NCBI RefSeq assembly: GCF_030272615.1
Contig: NC_081408.1
Coordinates: 767,845,330-767,909,329 of the forward strand
Source of the DNA: Cryptomeria japonica
Lineage: Eukaryota > Streptophyta > Pinopsida > Cupressales > Cupressaceae
Reading direction: 5' to 3'
Length of the DNA: 64,000 nucleotides
The notes under the pieces were generated by a model. The model searched no databases, had not been told where the DNA came from, and was given only the letters and a program-made list of their open reading frames with translations. This document shows, piece by piece, positions 45,001 to 56,827 of this stretch. The position numbers were made by a program, and so were the translations under genes. How positions within the stretch are numbered: position 1 is the stretch's first letter; each line of letters opens with the position of its first letter.

Positions 45001-45332
45001 GTATTTAGGTTTAATCTTCTTATCATCTCCATAGAACAGACTCAGCTAGGAGTGAATCACTAGGGACCCTAGGTCTTCTAGTTTGCAATCAATATATCCT
45101 AAAACACCGCCTTCACACTCCAAACTAGGGTTTTGTCGATGTCGAGCACAACACACTTCTTCAGAATCTTATTTACCAATTTGACTTCCACACTAATAGC
45201 TTGAAGTGGCTGCAAGATCTTGTGCAAGATTCCTTTCTGAATTCTTTCGAATGTAAGATAAATCATTCTGGTTGTGCCGCTCAAGCTTAGAAAAATTATT
45301 CTATGAAAATAGGTAAGTAAAAATGATGACAC
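42029..45332 (-). pseudogene. NA-4 ORF2, unrecognised element protein with long E/K helix
   Basis: Recognisable parts in order: RIILSRVHG near 44920; SDQRAMTVNTIKDDLVKYA (44805-44608); the signature MEVVQPREDVVEPMGYEVVN near 44290-44215; a basic linker with KVTKRSPPKKKSEAIPPK (44090-43960); HKEFRRKVLDDLKEYSDDF near 43800; a Glu/Lys/Arg-rich helix at 43240-42950; and a final coiled coil to about 42629. Order and signature match NA-2, NA-3 and NA-5. Numerous stops and frameshifts break it, and the start is uncertain. The extended E/K stretch is not seen in the other copies. Confidence 0.7.
42895..43260 (-). repeat. Purine-rich E/K-coding tract
   Basis: On the minus strand this is an almost pure A/G tract of about 350 bp built from GAAGAG/GAAGGA-like units, coding long Glu/Lys runs in two frames. 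The plus strand is pyrimidine-only over long stretches. Confidence 0.85.
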
Positions 45333-45604
45333 AAGTCACTTTTAAACATGATCCCACCTACCATAATAAATGCATCACCATTAGGGCTCAAACCCTAATT
45401 TTGCCTTTTACCACTTCATTTCTTTTGTCGGTTGACAGCTAACAAATACTGATAAAGGTACTTTACCAATATACTTTGGGGGTTTGAAACATTTTACTAA
45501 TATGTTCTCCCTAAGCTTTTCAAAGCTCAGTTTGCCAGTTCAAGGATTTCCACACTAGGTGCGGAAACTGGTACATCTTTTGGCTTCTCTTCAGATTTCT
45601 TTTT

Positions 45605-46805
45605 TCATGTTTTATCCATATCTGCTTGAACTATTTCAACATCAATATTCCCTTCTGGGTTGATCAGTATGTCTCTCGATGGATTTTTTCTCAGTCTGCA
45701 TGCTCTGGCAGTGTGTCCCAGTTTGTTGCAATGATAGCATACCATTCCAGGTGATCTCCATGGTCCGATGTTCACATTTCCATTCTTTCTTCTGTATGTT
45801 GCAGCAATGTGACTGCTACCGTGATAGATAAAATAGGTTGCTTTCCAACTGGTTGCCACTTCATAACCATTTTGACCAGTTTGGGTTCCAGTTCATAGGA
45901 AGTTCCAAGACAACTCCTTTAGATCTTGGTGGATAGCTTCCAGAGTTGTTCATAACCGACCTGCACTCAGAAGCTCTATGCCCAAACTTTTTGCATGCAT
46001 AATAGTGACCATTAAATCTACTAGATCTAGCCACATTGTTTTGAAAGTAAGGAAAGTTATTGTAAGCCTTGCTCCTACATACATTGGCAGTATGCCCTTC
46101 TTTAAGAAAACTAAACCAAACAGGTTTAAACTTTTTCTTACCTTTACTCCTGCTGTTGTTCTTAGGTGTCAATTGCTTCTTTAGTGCATCACTCTTTGTT
46201 CTAGAGGTCTCACCTTCCTCATATCCAGAGAAACCAAGTCCAGTGGTATCCTTTGATGGCTTCACCGATTCCAGCTTTTGTTCCAACTTAGCAACACTCT
46301 AGTTTAATTTAGCAAGTATCTCCTTTATCTCAACAAGTTCCTTGGAAAGAGCATCATTGGTCTCCATCAAGGTTTCATTTTGAGAAATAGTTGCATTCAG
46401 TTTAGCTTGTATTTCTTCTTTCTCTTCTTTTCCCTCCTACAGATAAGCGGTAATGGTACCGATTTCTTGTTTCAACTTAGAGATCTCATGCTCCTTGTCC
46501 TTTACCAGATCTTCATCTTTTCTTCTATTTTCTAGCTCCTGACTCATCCTGATAGTCAGTCCTTCCAATTCCCTTCTTAGGTTAGTTTTGAATTCATTCA
46601 ATTTTTCCACTTCTCCGACTAGGGCCTCCATGTCTACTTCATCAGAAGAGCTAAGACCAGTAAATTCCATCAATTGCTCAACAAGTTCTCTTCTCTTGAC
46701 TAAAGAGGCTTTATACTTGATTTTGAGTTCATCATAGGCTCTCTCAGACTTAGTAAGATGGTGAGTGAGTTCCCTCATGTTGTATTCCCTCATATCTCCT
46801 TCCAA
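45605..46805 (-). pseudogene. NA-4 ORF1, coiled-coil CCHC protein
   Basis: ATG 46805 (MEGDMREYNMRELTHHL) begins a 122-codon charged coiled coil to a stop at 46437. The coiled coil continues in frame after the stop. Knuckles are mostly decayed: FSFLKEGHTANVC (both first Cys lost), YACKKFGHRASEC (first Cys is Tyr), YFIYHGSSHIAATY (Cys to Tyr), but CYHCNKLGHTARAC is intact near 45730. A frameshift lies near 45860. Cys-to-Tyr changes fit G-to-A decay. It is a more distant member of the ORF1 family than NA-2 and NA-5. Confidence 0.8.
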
Positions 46806-46828
46806 GTGGTTAGACTTATAGAAAGGTA

Positions 46829-46841
46829 GGCTCTGATACCA
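46829..46841 (-). promoter_or_regulatory. NA-4 primer binding site (tRNA-iMet type)
   Basis: Minus-strand TGGTATCAGAGCC, 2 nt inside the right LTR. Confidence 0.9.
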
Positions 46842-46843
46842 AT

Positions 46844-47989
46844 TGATGAATACTAAGAGACAGGGGGGGGTTGAATTAGTATACCCAAAAACTTAAACAA
46901 ACTCTTAAGCAGTTTAACTATAGACCGGTGTAGCAGATTAAACAATCAACCAGTTAAAACATAAACAAGCCAAATAGAAAACAAAATATTCACCCATAGA
47001 AGCACAATCACCATAACACAAGATTTTTCGACGTGGAAACCCAAATGGGAAAAAACACGGTGAGTAAAACTCACAAGTCAACTATCTACAGAATAGTAAC
47101 TAGGCCGGTTAAGGTCATAATGGTTAAGGCCTTACAATGTTCTTCACCAGAATAGATCCTGTTAGGAATCTAGATCTCTGTTAGGAGATAAATCCTATTA
47201 AAGACTACCCTATTAGAGGATTTCAAATCCACAACTATGAACCACCTTGTTAGAGGATTTACAAAAGGCTTGGCTGGGCCTACCTGGTTAAGGGTTTCAG
47301 ACTTGTCGAAGATATTAGTAATCAACAAGTGAATGATCTAGACAACAACACATAAAGCTTGATTAGATCCTTGATAGCTCCATGTTAATGCATTCCAACA
47401 TTACTTCAGTCTTCTATATTTTGCACTCTTAGTCTCTGTCATGAGATGCCCCTATTTCGCATAGACCTAATCTTTTCTATAACACTCGCACATTTCATCA
47501 ACTTCTAAAACCTAGACATGATGTCCTCATATAGGGATCTGATTTCATATCGGTCCAATAAGATTAGACTACAATTTCCTAGGTACAGTGCATCTAGACA
47601 CATTTGGTAACACAACACACACACACTGCCAAAGTGTCGGTGGATGATAACTCATCACACATTACAATTATACCGGTTAATAAAGTATACCAATTACCGC
47701 TTATCAAGTGAAGACTGGAAAAATGGAACTAGTGTTCCGATCAAAAGATTAACTACCGCTCAGGGTCTTCGTTTTGATTGAGGTCTTCATATCGCTTGAT
47801 GTCTACAGTCATGCTTTGACTGGTAAGCATCTTCTGCAAAACACTGATAGTCTTCAACAAACAAAGACTATACATTTTAATGACATACAATATCGGTTGG
47901 AACAACTACTGGCTAAGAATAGCTCATACATCAAATAAGTTTGTGTCCATCAATGACAATCACAACTAAACATCATCAAAATACCAACA
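46844..47989 (-). repeat. NA-4 right (5') LTR
   Basis: It is 1146 bp, ending CCAACA on the plus strand. The U5 hairpin is at 46850-46882. Confidence 0.9.
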
Positions 47990-50812
47990 GAACTGTCTAA
48001 CAATAATATTTAATATAGTTGAGAAGTAATGTTGGTAAATGGTTTTATAATCATTGGATGTCTATTTATTATTCATGTGCTTTTGGAATTATTATTGATA
48101 TTATTATTATTAATATTGCTTTGTAATAAAAGGCTTTGATATTTAATTAATTAATAGCCTTTGATTTATTATTATGGCTTTAATTTATTATAGTCTTCAT
48201 TTATTTATTTATTTATCGGGGATTATATTTAATAGGTGATTTTATATTATTGATTAAGTATTTATTGATTTATGATCATTGGATAAATATTATCTATTAA
48301 TTTTGGCACTTGTTTATACACCCTTGGCTATTTTGTTGATAGGATTTTATAGTTAATTATGCCAATGAGTATTATTATTTATCTTTTTACACTTTGAGAT
48401 AATTATTATGTTTTTCTACTTACCTTCTTATTCTATTGGCTGAATTATTGGGTAAGTTAATTAAATAATATCTTATTATTTTTACCTTGGATTTGTTATG
48501 GGTTGGTAAGAAATATTATTTTTGCTATTATTTTGATTGACTGACATATTTGATGGTTTTGGCCTGGTTTTCTATTTATTTTCCTTTTGTGAGTTCACGG
48601 GGGTTGGATATTGGATCTTTGAAGGAATTTAGATTTGTTTGTCTTGTGGATTTTCTTCATCAAATTCTTTGTTTCTGCTTATCACTAGGTTGGAGGTTCT
48701 TACTTCAGCATTTTCAATTTGGAAAATTTTGTCTTCTCCATGTATTCTCGGGAATTTTGGGAAAATATTTTATTAATATAGTTTTGTATAGTTGGCTTAT
48801 GAAATATTTCCTTGTATAAATTTTTTCCTATACTTTAACTTTAGAAAATGGGAAAATAATTTGGGGATATAGCTATTGTCGTGAATATATGGCTCTGTAT
48901 TTTGTCTATGATGGATTATTTCTCTTCTCTCTGAGTTATTGATTTAAATGTGTTTGGTTGTAGTTTTTTATGGAGTATTGTCTTATTTGGGGTTTTCTAT
49001 GGGCTGTAAGAGGCTTTCTGTGACTCCATTTTTGTGAAGTTTGGGTATTTGCTATGTAGTTTTGAATGGAGAATTCTTCGCATTTGTTCTATATTATTTC
49101 GATTTGATTTCATCCTTAAGTTGGTATTTTTTGGGCATCACTTTTATGATTTTCTTCAGGGGTTAGATATTATTCCAATATTTTTAATTTGAAGTCGTAA
49201 CTTAGCCTTTTTCGGTAATTTTTCCATTCTGTGTCAAATGCGCTAAAACGGTAATCATATGTGGTATTTGATTTGTCATATGCACTAAACTATTTTCTAT
49301 ATGCGCAATATTGTTGATCATATGCGCTAGAAGAGTCATTGTATGCGCTGAAAGATCAGACATATACGCTGAAGAAATAGTTAAATACCCTAATCTATTT
49401 TACATATGTGCCATTCTACTAAACATATGTGCTATTCTTGTGTTGTCTGGGTTATTTATCTTTTGGAGTTTCACTTTGATCTTTTGTTTCTCAGTTTGTT
49501 TAGGAGGTCTTCCTAGAGGCTATGTTGTATTATTGGATGCTCTTGGATGTCTAGAGTAGAGTTTTTCTATATTATTTGATTATTTGTATTGTTGCAAGAT
49601 GTATTATACCTTGTTTAAATGATGGTTCTTTACTTTATGAGTTTGTATGATGTATGTAACCTATGTGGATTATGTTATTGGATCAATGTGTATTTATGAT
49701 GTTTTGTCTTGGTTAGCTGGATTTTGGGTTTGTGAGATTTATTGTTTGAGTAGGGGGAGTGGGCTTCCATGAGTATTTCGAGGTCATGAGGAATAGACTG
49801 CTAGGATTCTTGAGTAAGAGAGTCGAGGTATAGACTATTTAGATAGCTCATTGGAGGTTTTCTATTGTAAATAATAAGTGATAACATAATAATTAATCTT
49901 AGGTAGTAATAACTCATTTAAGCAAGATAATAAATATGTTGTGGCACCAATCTCATGGATCGGATACCAGAGTGAGGTAGAAGATCTGGTAACTGGGTAA
50001 ACCAAACTCCCTTGATTTCCTCAAAGGTTGAGATGGGTCAGCATGTCTATCATTTGTGGTAGAATGTGATGATACTCTTTCCCTACATGTATATCTTAGT
50101 TCCTTATGTCTTGTCATTGAGTTGCCTCTAGGGGTTCTCTTGGTTGTTTGGTATGTTTCTCCTTGGTTGTATTAGAGTTGTTTCCTCTTTGGTTGATAGG
50201 TGTCAACTTAGATCTAGAGTCTATGTGGGATCTTGTGTCATCTCCTAGCATGGGGAGTGCTTCCTTTGGTTCCACATGGTTGAGTGGTTGGTGCCTTTCT
50301 TCCATTGGGATATTCATCAGTGGATGCTTGCATGGATGTGGATCTCTTATCTCTTCAGTTCATGGATGGATATTTGAAGCAACCTATTGATCATGGTTCA
50401 TTAGAAATGTATATGTAATTGTATTTGAGAGCTTTGTTCATTGTTGTAATCATGTAACTAGTAGATGTTATTAGGAAAATATGTATTATATGTATTTTGA
50501 GAATGATTCATTAATTGGAGATATTGACATTCAAATATGGATGTGTACATATATTTAGATGATGTAATTAGTTTATAATGTTATTGTTAAATGGTGAGGT
50601 AATTGGTATTGATAGGTGTATGTGCTTCTTAAAGAAATGATTGTTTGGGTTTAGGAACATTTGGTATTGGTGCTTTAAAGTGAACTTAATGGGAAGGTTA
50701 GAATACACACAGATCATTCTAAGATAAAGTAGTGAATACGTGTATGGTTGTATGAAAGGAAATAATGATAGTAAGTTAGATTTCATTTGGGGTATGGAAG
50801 TAAATATGTTAT
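47990..50812. other. No gene seen; unassigned flank
   Basis: AT-rich DNA between NA-4 and NA-5. Apart from a 21-bp array at 49235-49444 I see no supported ORF. The sequence resumes at 61010 beyond NA-5. Confidence 0.45.
49235..49444 (+). repeat. Ten-unit 21-bp phased array
   Basis: Ten consecutive 21-bp units, with no insertion or deletion, each start with a variant of CATATGCGCTA. The remaining half of each unit is variable. Confidence 0.85.
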
Positions 50813-51597
50813 TGTTAGTATTAGTGATAGTCACAAAGATACTGAGAGGGGGGGTGAATCAGTATCTAACCGGTGACCAGAATATTTAAACTTTTTAAGA
50901 ACTTTATATCCCAAAATAGTGAACCGGTAAATAATAATTAATGCAGTAAATAGGAACAATAAAGACAACATAGAAAACATACCATAACACAAGATGTTTA
51001 ACGAGGAAACCCAGTGTGGGAAAAACCTCGGTGGGATTTGTGACCCACAATATTCACTCACTGGCCAATGAATAAATATTACTTACAATGAGGGGCCTGC
51101 ACATGTAGGAAGGCCAACTGCCTAGAGAACACTGCTCAATAAGAGTCACACTAACTACAAAAGTGGATTATGAAATCCAATACAATGTACTACTTCAAAT
51201 TAGCATCAACTATGCTAGGTTCAGTACCGGTTTAAGCTCATTCCATTACCAAAACCTTCGTTGTCAACTATATCACCTTATACACAATTTTCATACATAT
51301 ATTCTCTCCATGCATACTACCTCACTACACAAAATGACCTATAAGATCCCATACATATATATGAGTCTTTTAAAATATGCCATGTCGGCTTTACAAAGGA
51401 TAATTACATTTAAATACAATAAACAAAATTTTATTCCCTGTCGGTTGGGGTGCCGGTGAAGTGTCTGTCGGTGTATGTAGATGTCTATTGCCATTTCCGG
51501 TAACTGTCGGTAGCTTACTAGATGAGTTCCAGAAGGTTGCTAGATGGTTGTCATCAATGACAATACCAACTATTCTCATAAGAGTGTAGAATGCCAA
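50813..51597 (-). repeat. NA-5 left (3') LTR
   Basis: It is 785 bp from TGTTAG to TGCCAACA on the plus strand. The U5 hairpin is at 50838-50866 with perfect arms GATACTGA/TCAGTATC, the same as NA-2. Confidence 0.92.
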
Positions 51598-51626
51598 CAA
51601 TCTCCCCCTTTGCCATTGATGGCAAC
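51598..51626 (-). promoter_or_regulatory. NA-5 polypurine tract block
   Basis: On the minus strand, GTTGCCATCAATGGC then AAAGGGGGAGATTG. A second PPT-like copy lies at 51743-51768. Confidence 0.85.
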
Positions 51627-51833
51627 ACTCATGAGAAAAATCCAAAAATTGTTCCAAAAACTGAAGTCCAAAAAGTTACCAAAAAGATGTGCTCCCCTTG
51701 AGCAAGTGATCTCCTTTGAATAACCATTTTTCTCTCCACTAATCCCCCTTTGACATCAATGACAAAGGTTGTTAAAAATTGTCAAATGAGTGCAAAAATG
51801 TCACCTCAAATTTTGTAACCGGTTGGTTACAAC

Positions 51834-54800
51834 CTAAAATATATCTGCCAAAACCAAATTAAGACTCTGCATGAATTTGTTGTTATTGTTCAAGGTTGCC
51901 TTAGTCTGTTGAATCGTGTCGGTGAGATGATGCATGTTCTCTTCCAGTGATTGTTCTCCTTGAAGTAATGCCTTAGAGATTTCATTTCTTAGAGAAATTA
52001 GATTGTCCAACTTAGGACCAAGTTTGTATTTAAGTTATCTGGCATTAGCCTTAATCCTTACCTTCTCTTTCTCAAATTTCTCCAATTTCTCCTCAAAACC
52101 TGCTATTTCTTGCTCAATAACTGATATAGGTTCGGATGAACCAATTATGTTATCAGCTATATCATCTATTTCTTTCTATACTCTGTTGATCTCCTTTTCT
52201 ATGTCCTTTGTCAAACAATGTGGTTTGCATGTTTCTCTGTACAACTCTTTGTATTCCAAAATTGTAGTGTTCAGTACTGGCAATAGTGTATTCATGTGTT
52301 ATATACACTTCTTTATTGTGTTCTCAAATAATTTACCCTTCTCCTTTTCAACTTTCTCTTTGAAGGTGTCCTCATTCACCTTATCAACCGTTATTACATT
52401 GTCAGCAATGAATTTGGACAATGTGTCCAATTTACATAAATAATCCTTTACATGATATATGTTACATTTCGGTGCAATCAATTTAAGAATTAGTATGGTG
52501 TCATCAATTACCTTGTAGCCCAATGCATTAAAGTCTGTTATCTTCTTGATTGAATCTAGGAGTACCTCTGTTACATTAGTAGGTCTGAATTCACTTGATG
52601 AAGTGTCGGATGTATGACCTATTATCTTAATTACCTCTGTGCTTCCAACATTTGTAACCATTTTTCTTGTGTTATCCTCTGGTGGATTAGTCTGATACCA
52701 CTTGTTACAAGCTAGGGTTTCCGTTGCACCAAAAGATCGACTTGTCAATGCCCGATACAACCACTAGACTTATAGAATCCACAGGAGGCTGTTAAACCAT
52801 ATCGCGAATCTCTGTGAGGGAAACTGGCCCACTGTGAACAATCCCCCTCCCAGCATCACTCATCGTGGCCTGCATGATTTGAACCTGTGACCAAGCTCTG
52901 ATTGTTTAGGTGTCTCAGTGATTGTCGGTTTCTCTGCTTCAATATGTACCTCTATCTTTGTAGATTTATCTGTATGCTCAATTGTCAGTGTCTCAGTCTC
53001 AGTAGGTTTCTCTATGCCAACATCTATACCTTCAGTATTCTTCCCAGTATCCAATGGTTTCTCTATTTGTAATGATTTCTCTGTTGGGATCTCAACCTCA
53101 ATAGTCTCTACCAGGTTTTCAGCAATTTTGCCACTGTCAACATTATCATCCTTAACCTCTGTAGTGTCCTTATCCACAACAATATTCACTTCTTGAGTAT
53201 CCACATTCATGGTGAATAGTATTTCAGATTCAGGATTAGTGTCATCATGTGTGATACCTTCACTATTAGTAACTGGTGGATCAACAATATGTACCGGTAC
53301 AGTATCCAAAGGTGGCGGTAAGTTGTCAGTTATCTTGATGTTCAGTATTCCACCAACTTTACCTTTCCCCTTGTCCTTATCCTTCTGATATACCTTGAAT
53401 GTTTTCTTTGTCCGGTTCATTTCCTCTTGTTTTTCCTTTTCTACAAAAAAGATATCCCATTTATCAGAAGTCTCCTCTGCAATCTCATTTACTCTACCTG
53501 CCATCAAACTTACTTGTCGGTGACCACTAGCAAAAACAGATATGTTAGCCTCACGAATCAGATCATCAATTTTCTCTTTTGAGTTAACCAAATGTACAGC
53601 TAGAAGTTTTTCAACTTTTAGTTTCTTGTCCAATTCCATCACTGCAATCCTCTTAGCATCCAATCTCCTATATAGTTCATTGGGCAAATCATCCACAACT
53701 TCAATTAAAACTTTGTTGTATATATCCAGATGTAAAATTATACTATTTTCAATGCTTTCCTTTTCTAAATCTTTGAATGTGTTATACAATTTACTCACAT
53801 TATCCAAATTACCATCATCAGTTATTTCATTTAGCAAATTATCCAATGAAGGTATAACTAGTTTCTATTTCTTCTTGGGAGTTAGTTTCTTAGCCGGTTG
53901 CCTTACTGCCTGTTGTTTCTTCCTCAAGGTCCTTGTTATTTTGGGTGAAGGAGAGGGTACCGGTGAAGGTTTTCTCTTCCTCTCAACTCTTTTGAATTCA
54001 AATAGTATCTCACTGTCAGAAGATGTGCCAACCGGTGAAATATGTGCCTCCAGTTGCAGTCCTTCCAGCTCACTAGCCATTATCCCAATAAAGTTCATAA
54101 CATTTTCTTTGATTTCCTGTACCTTCTTTGATGCATCCCTAATATACTTTTCTCTTTTCTTTCTTTGCTTCATTGTTTTCACACCACTCTCAATAGTTTC
54201 AACACTACCAAAAACTTGTTCTGTTGGTTCTCTTGGTGCATCTAACAAAGCTTTTGCATATGTCTCAATAATGTTGAGATCTACCTCATAGCCCATTTCA
54301 GTTACCCATACAGTCCTAAGAAGTACAACTTCCATCCATGTCTCATCCTTTTTGATGAAAAAATAGATTTCTTTGTCATATTTGTCCACTACACTATGCG
54401 GTAGTCTTTCTCTAGTTTTCATTTTGGCTTGAAAACATTTAAAGTATTCTGTTATATTGTTGTTCTTTGCAGTTCCCATGCCGGTGAAAGCTTCCTATAA
54501 TTATTTTCCTACCGGTATATCATATCCAAAGTCTTTTGGTCCTATACCAGAAATTTCCTAAGTGAAATACAACATTAAGCATACTAAAAGATTACCAAAG
54601 TGAAATGTCCCTTTCTTATCTCCTTTAATCTTTTTCAAATTATCAATGAGTTCATCTTTCAGCCATTCACACACATCAATCATTATATTGTTGTTGACCA
54701 TTTCATAAGCACTATTAATGCAAAGACTAGAAACTGAATTAAGCCTGTTTGCATGTGTAGTCTTGTAACCAAGTATCATACTTATGAGTCTCACATTGAT

Positions 54801-55341
54801 GTCTTTGATTTCATTCACTCTTAGTGATCTACTGTCTAATGTTTCTCTAGTTAGGGTCATTACTTTGTTGTTAGGAACTTTCTTTATTTTATCTGGTTTG
54901 CTGCCTGGTTGAGGGTAAACCAGTTACTGCCCTAATTGCTTGCCAGGTAAATTTGTAGACAGAATCCAACCAAAGAAATTATCCATGTGCTCTACTTAGG
55001 ACAATTCTCACTACTTCTGAAAATTCAGGGATATTCAATATCTCAACAAAACCTAAAGTCTCCACAATCTTGTGCCTGGGTTTAACAATGCCATTTTCAT
55101 CACAAATTACTACTTTAAACATTTTCAACAATTCCTCAGAACCTAATTCTTCAATGTTGCAATGAATATAAATCCTAGGGTCTTCAGCATAAGCTACACC
55201 TTTAGGAATTTTTGAAAAAGCACCTATGGAATCATCTTTCTTAGCTACTTTGGGAATTAACTTAAACACGGGCCTAGGGCGTTTTACATTTTCCATGATA
55301 GTAGGGTTCGCAATAAATTCAGGAGCAGAAGAAGAAGCCAT
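51834..55341 (-). pseudogene. NA-5 ORF2, unrecognised three-part element protein
   Basis: ATG 55341 starts MASSSAPEFIANPT. The first 120 codons are open (YAEDPRIYIHCNIEELG, VVRIVLSRAHG), followed by stops. Then RSLRVNEIKDINVRLIS (54860-54558), the signature MEVVLLRTVWVTEMGYEVDL near 54330, a basic linker (KRKPSPVPSPSPKITRTLRK), and a coiled-coil region with an open stretch of 328 codons (53846-52860). A 210-bp insert follows, then the conserved C-terminus VTEVLLDSIKKITDF to a TAG at 51834. It is closest to NA-2 ORF2. The long open stretch makes it a good reference for the C-terminal half. Confidence 0.8.
52693..52905 (-). mobile_element. Short insert in NA-5 ORF2 (SINE- or TRIM-like)
   Basis: This part has no counterpart in NA-2 ORF2. 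On the minus strand it starts AGAGCTTGGTCACAGG, has GGTTCAAATC (close to the Pol III B box) and ends GTAACAAGTGGTATCAGA, which resembles an LTR end plus primer site. Either a tRNA-derived SINE fragment or a TRIM piece would fit; ends are approximate. Confidence 0.4.
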
Positions 55342-55345
55342 TTGA

Positions 55346-55353
55346 AAATACCT
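55346..55353 (-). other. AGGTATTT motif before ORF2 (NA-5)
   Basis: Minus-strand AGGTATTT lies 4 nt before the ORF2 ATG. Confidence 0.35.
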
Positions 55354-55694
55354 CTAGCTGCCTGATAATATCTGAATGCTTGAAAGAATTCACTTCAAAC
55401 CTTCACCTTGAATGCCTTAGCTCTTTTTCACGCTCTCTGCTAATTTTGAATGCTTGCTTAATAAAAAATGAGGGAAATCAGATGATTTATAATGACTTTT
55501 CTTTCAACAACCGCATTAAATGCTCGTCGGTTAAGTGAAAAATTAACACATCTGCCCGTAAAGAAGAAATATATCTTCTCACCATCAACCGAGGGTAATC
55601 TGTATGATATTCAATTTGCTACAATACCTCAAAGGGTTACTTCTCAGTGGGATGAAGAATCTCCTGCCGGTGGAGTAATACTTTGTTCTACCAG

Positions 55695-56756
55695 TTAAGA
55701 AATAATCTCGTCAATATTTTGATCTGTCTTCCTAATCCATTGTTTTGAAAATTTTTGCTTTACCTCATCTACCTTTTCTTTGCCTTTCAAACTGGATCCT
55801 TTATTATTTGTCGTTGAAGTCTTGCTTCTATAGAATTTTGCAATATGTCCAATCTTGTTACAAGCATAACAAGTCACATTATTCTTCTAAATAGTTTTTC
55901 CATATCCTATGTCGGTTTGTGTTTTGCATTGATTAGATAAGTGTCCATATCTTTCACAAACATAACATTTCACATTCATTGTGCAGTTTTCTGAATTATG
56001 ACCAACTTTGTTGCATTTGGAACATTGACCTGTGGGTGCATTAATGTTCTGATTGTTTCTAAATCTATATTGATTTTCTTTATGAACATATTTGTTGCAA
56101 TTGAAACATTTTCCACTAAACTTGTAAGCATTAGGTTGTCTTACTGGTTTACTATGATCATGATTGTTTGCAGTACCGGAACTTTCTCCAACTTCAAATC
56201 CAAGTCCATTAGTGTCTCCATTTGGTTTTTGACTTTTCAGCATATCATCAAGTTCCTCTTAACTTTTCTTGAATTTCTCTTTGTGTTGATTTACAGTAGC
56301 CAACTTATTTTCCATAATTCCCTTTTGTCTCATAAGTTCAGTTTTGTCATGTTGCACGTGAATCAGATCTGTCTTCAACATATCATTTTCATGACTGAGT
56401 CTTAGATTTTCATTTCTAGCATCATTGAGTCTTCTAGTCAAGTCATCTTCATTCTTCTTTTTGTCTTCAATGTCTTTACAAAACCTCATAGTCATATCTT
56501 GCATTACATTCTTCATAGTACTATTTTCTTGTCTCAACTTGTTCACAAGTTCATTAAGAGTTTCCTTTTCATCATTATCATTCTGAATCTTCTCATGAAG
56601 TTCTTTTCTTTTATTTCAAGCTATAGTAAGATTCTCTTGAAGTCCTTTAATGAATTCCTGTGCAGTCCTCAGATCATCTTCAAGTTTGATATTCTTCAAC
56701 TTCTCTACATCATAATCTACAAGAGCTCATTCCAATTGTTTTCTTAAGTTCTCCAT
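55695..56756 (-). pseudogene. NA-5 ORF1, coiled-coil CCHC protein
   Basis: ATG 56756 (MENLRKQLE, then TGA) matches the NA-2 start. Coiled coil follows (NELVNKLRQENSTMKN, MTMRFCKDIEDKKKNEDD). Knuckles: CFNCNKYVHKENQY (Gly and last Cys lost), CSKCNKVGHNSENC (intact), CYVCERYGHLSNQC (intact), CYACNKIGHIAKFY (last Cys lost). A few stops interrupt it. It shares most residues with NA-2 ORF1 and ends in a similar Pro-rich tail beyond 55695 that is now out of frame. Confidence 0.82.
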
Positions 56757-56812
56757 CTGCACCGGTGTCAGAATCTTCCTCAAGCTGTTAGGCTTTTGAA
56801 AATAGAGGACCA

Positions 56813-56825
56813 CCTTCTAATACCA
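56813..56825 (-). promoter_or_regulatory. NA-5 primer binding site, decayed
   Basis: Minus-strand TGGTATTAGAAGG is a mutated form of TGGTATCAGAGCC, correctly placed beside the LTR. Confidence 0.75.
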
Positions 56826-56827
56826 AC

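Larger units (their letters stand above)
40662..47989 (-). mobile_element. NA-4, two-ORF non-autonomous LTR element in an LTR-sharing tandem
   Basis: Minus-strand order: 5' LTR 47989-46844, primer site 46841-46829, ORF1 46805-45605, ORF2 about 45332-42029, PPT near 41812-41800, 3' LTR 41799-40662. The 3' LTR is followed not by flanking DNA but by another primer site and ORF1 start, so it is also the 5' LTR of a second, truncated unit. The right flank begins GAACT; no matching duplication exists on the left. Confidence 0.88.

Noticed and set aside
45099-45332. Minus-strand frame containing VVLDIDKTLVW, like a HAD-type motif
   Set aside because: It is short, sits at the decayed start of NA-4 ORF2, and has no other phosphatase motif. 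Chance resemblance.
49311-49559. Open frame with Cys-Ala heptads (MLIICARRVIVCAERSD)
   Set aside because: The heptad comes from the 21-bp DNA array. Only some units are in the open part and the frame is stopped upstream, so a protein is not supported.
51163-51459. Open frame MDYEIQYNVLLQIS..., repeated at 60574-60999
   Set aside because: Both lie within the two LTRs of NA-5 on the antisense strand. The repetition reflects the LTR pair, not a duplicated gene.
52860-52905. Possible tRNA gene because of GGTTCAAATC and neighbouring bases
   Set aside because: No acceptor stem, D arm or anticodon arm can be placed; better explained as part of a short inserted element.
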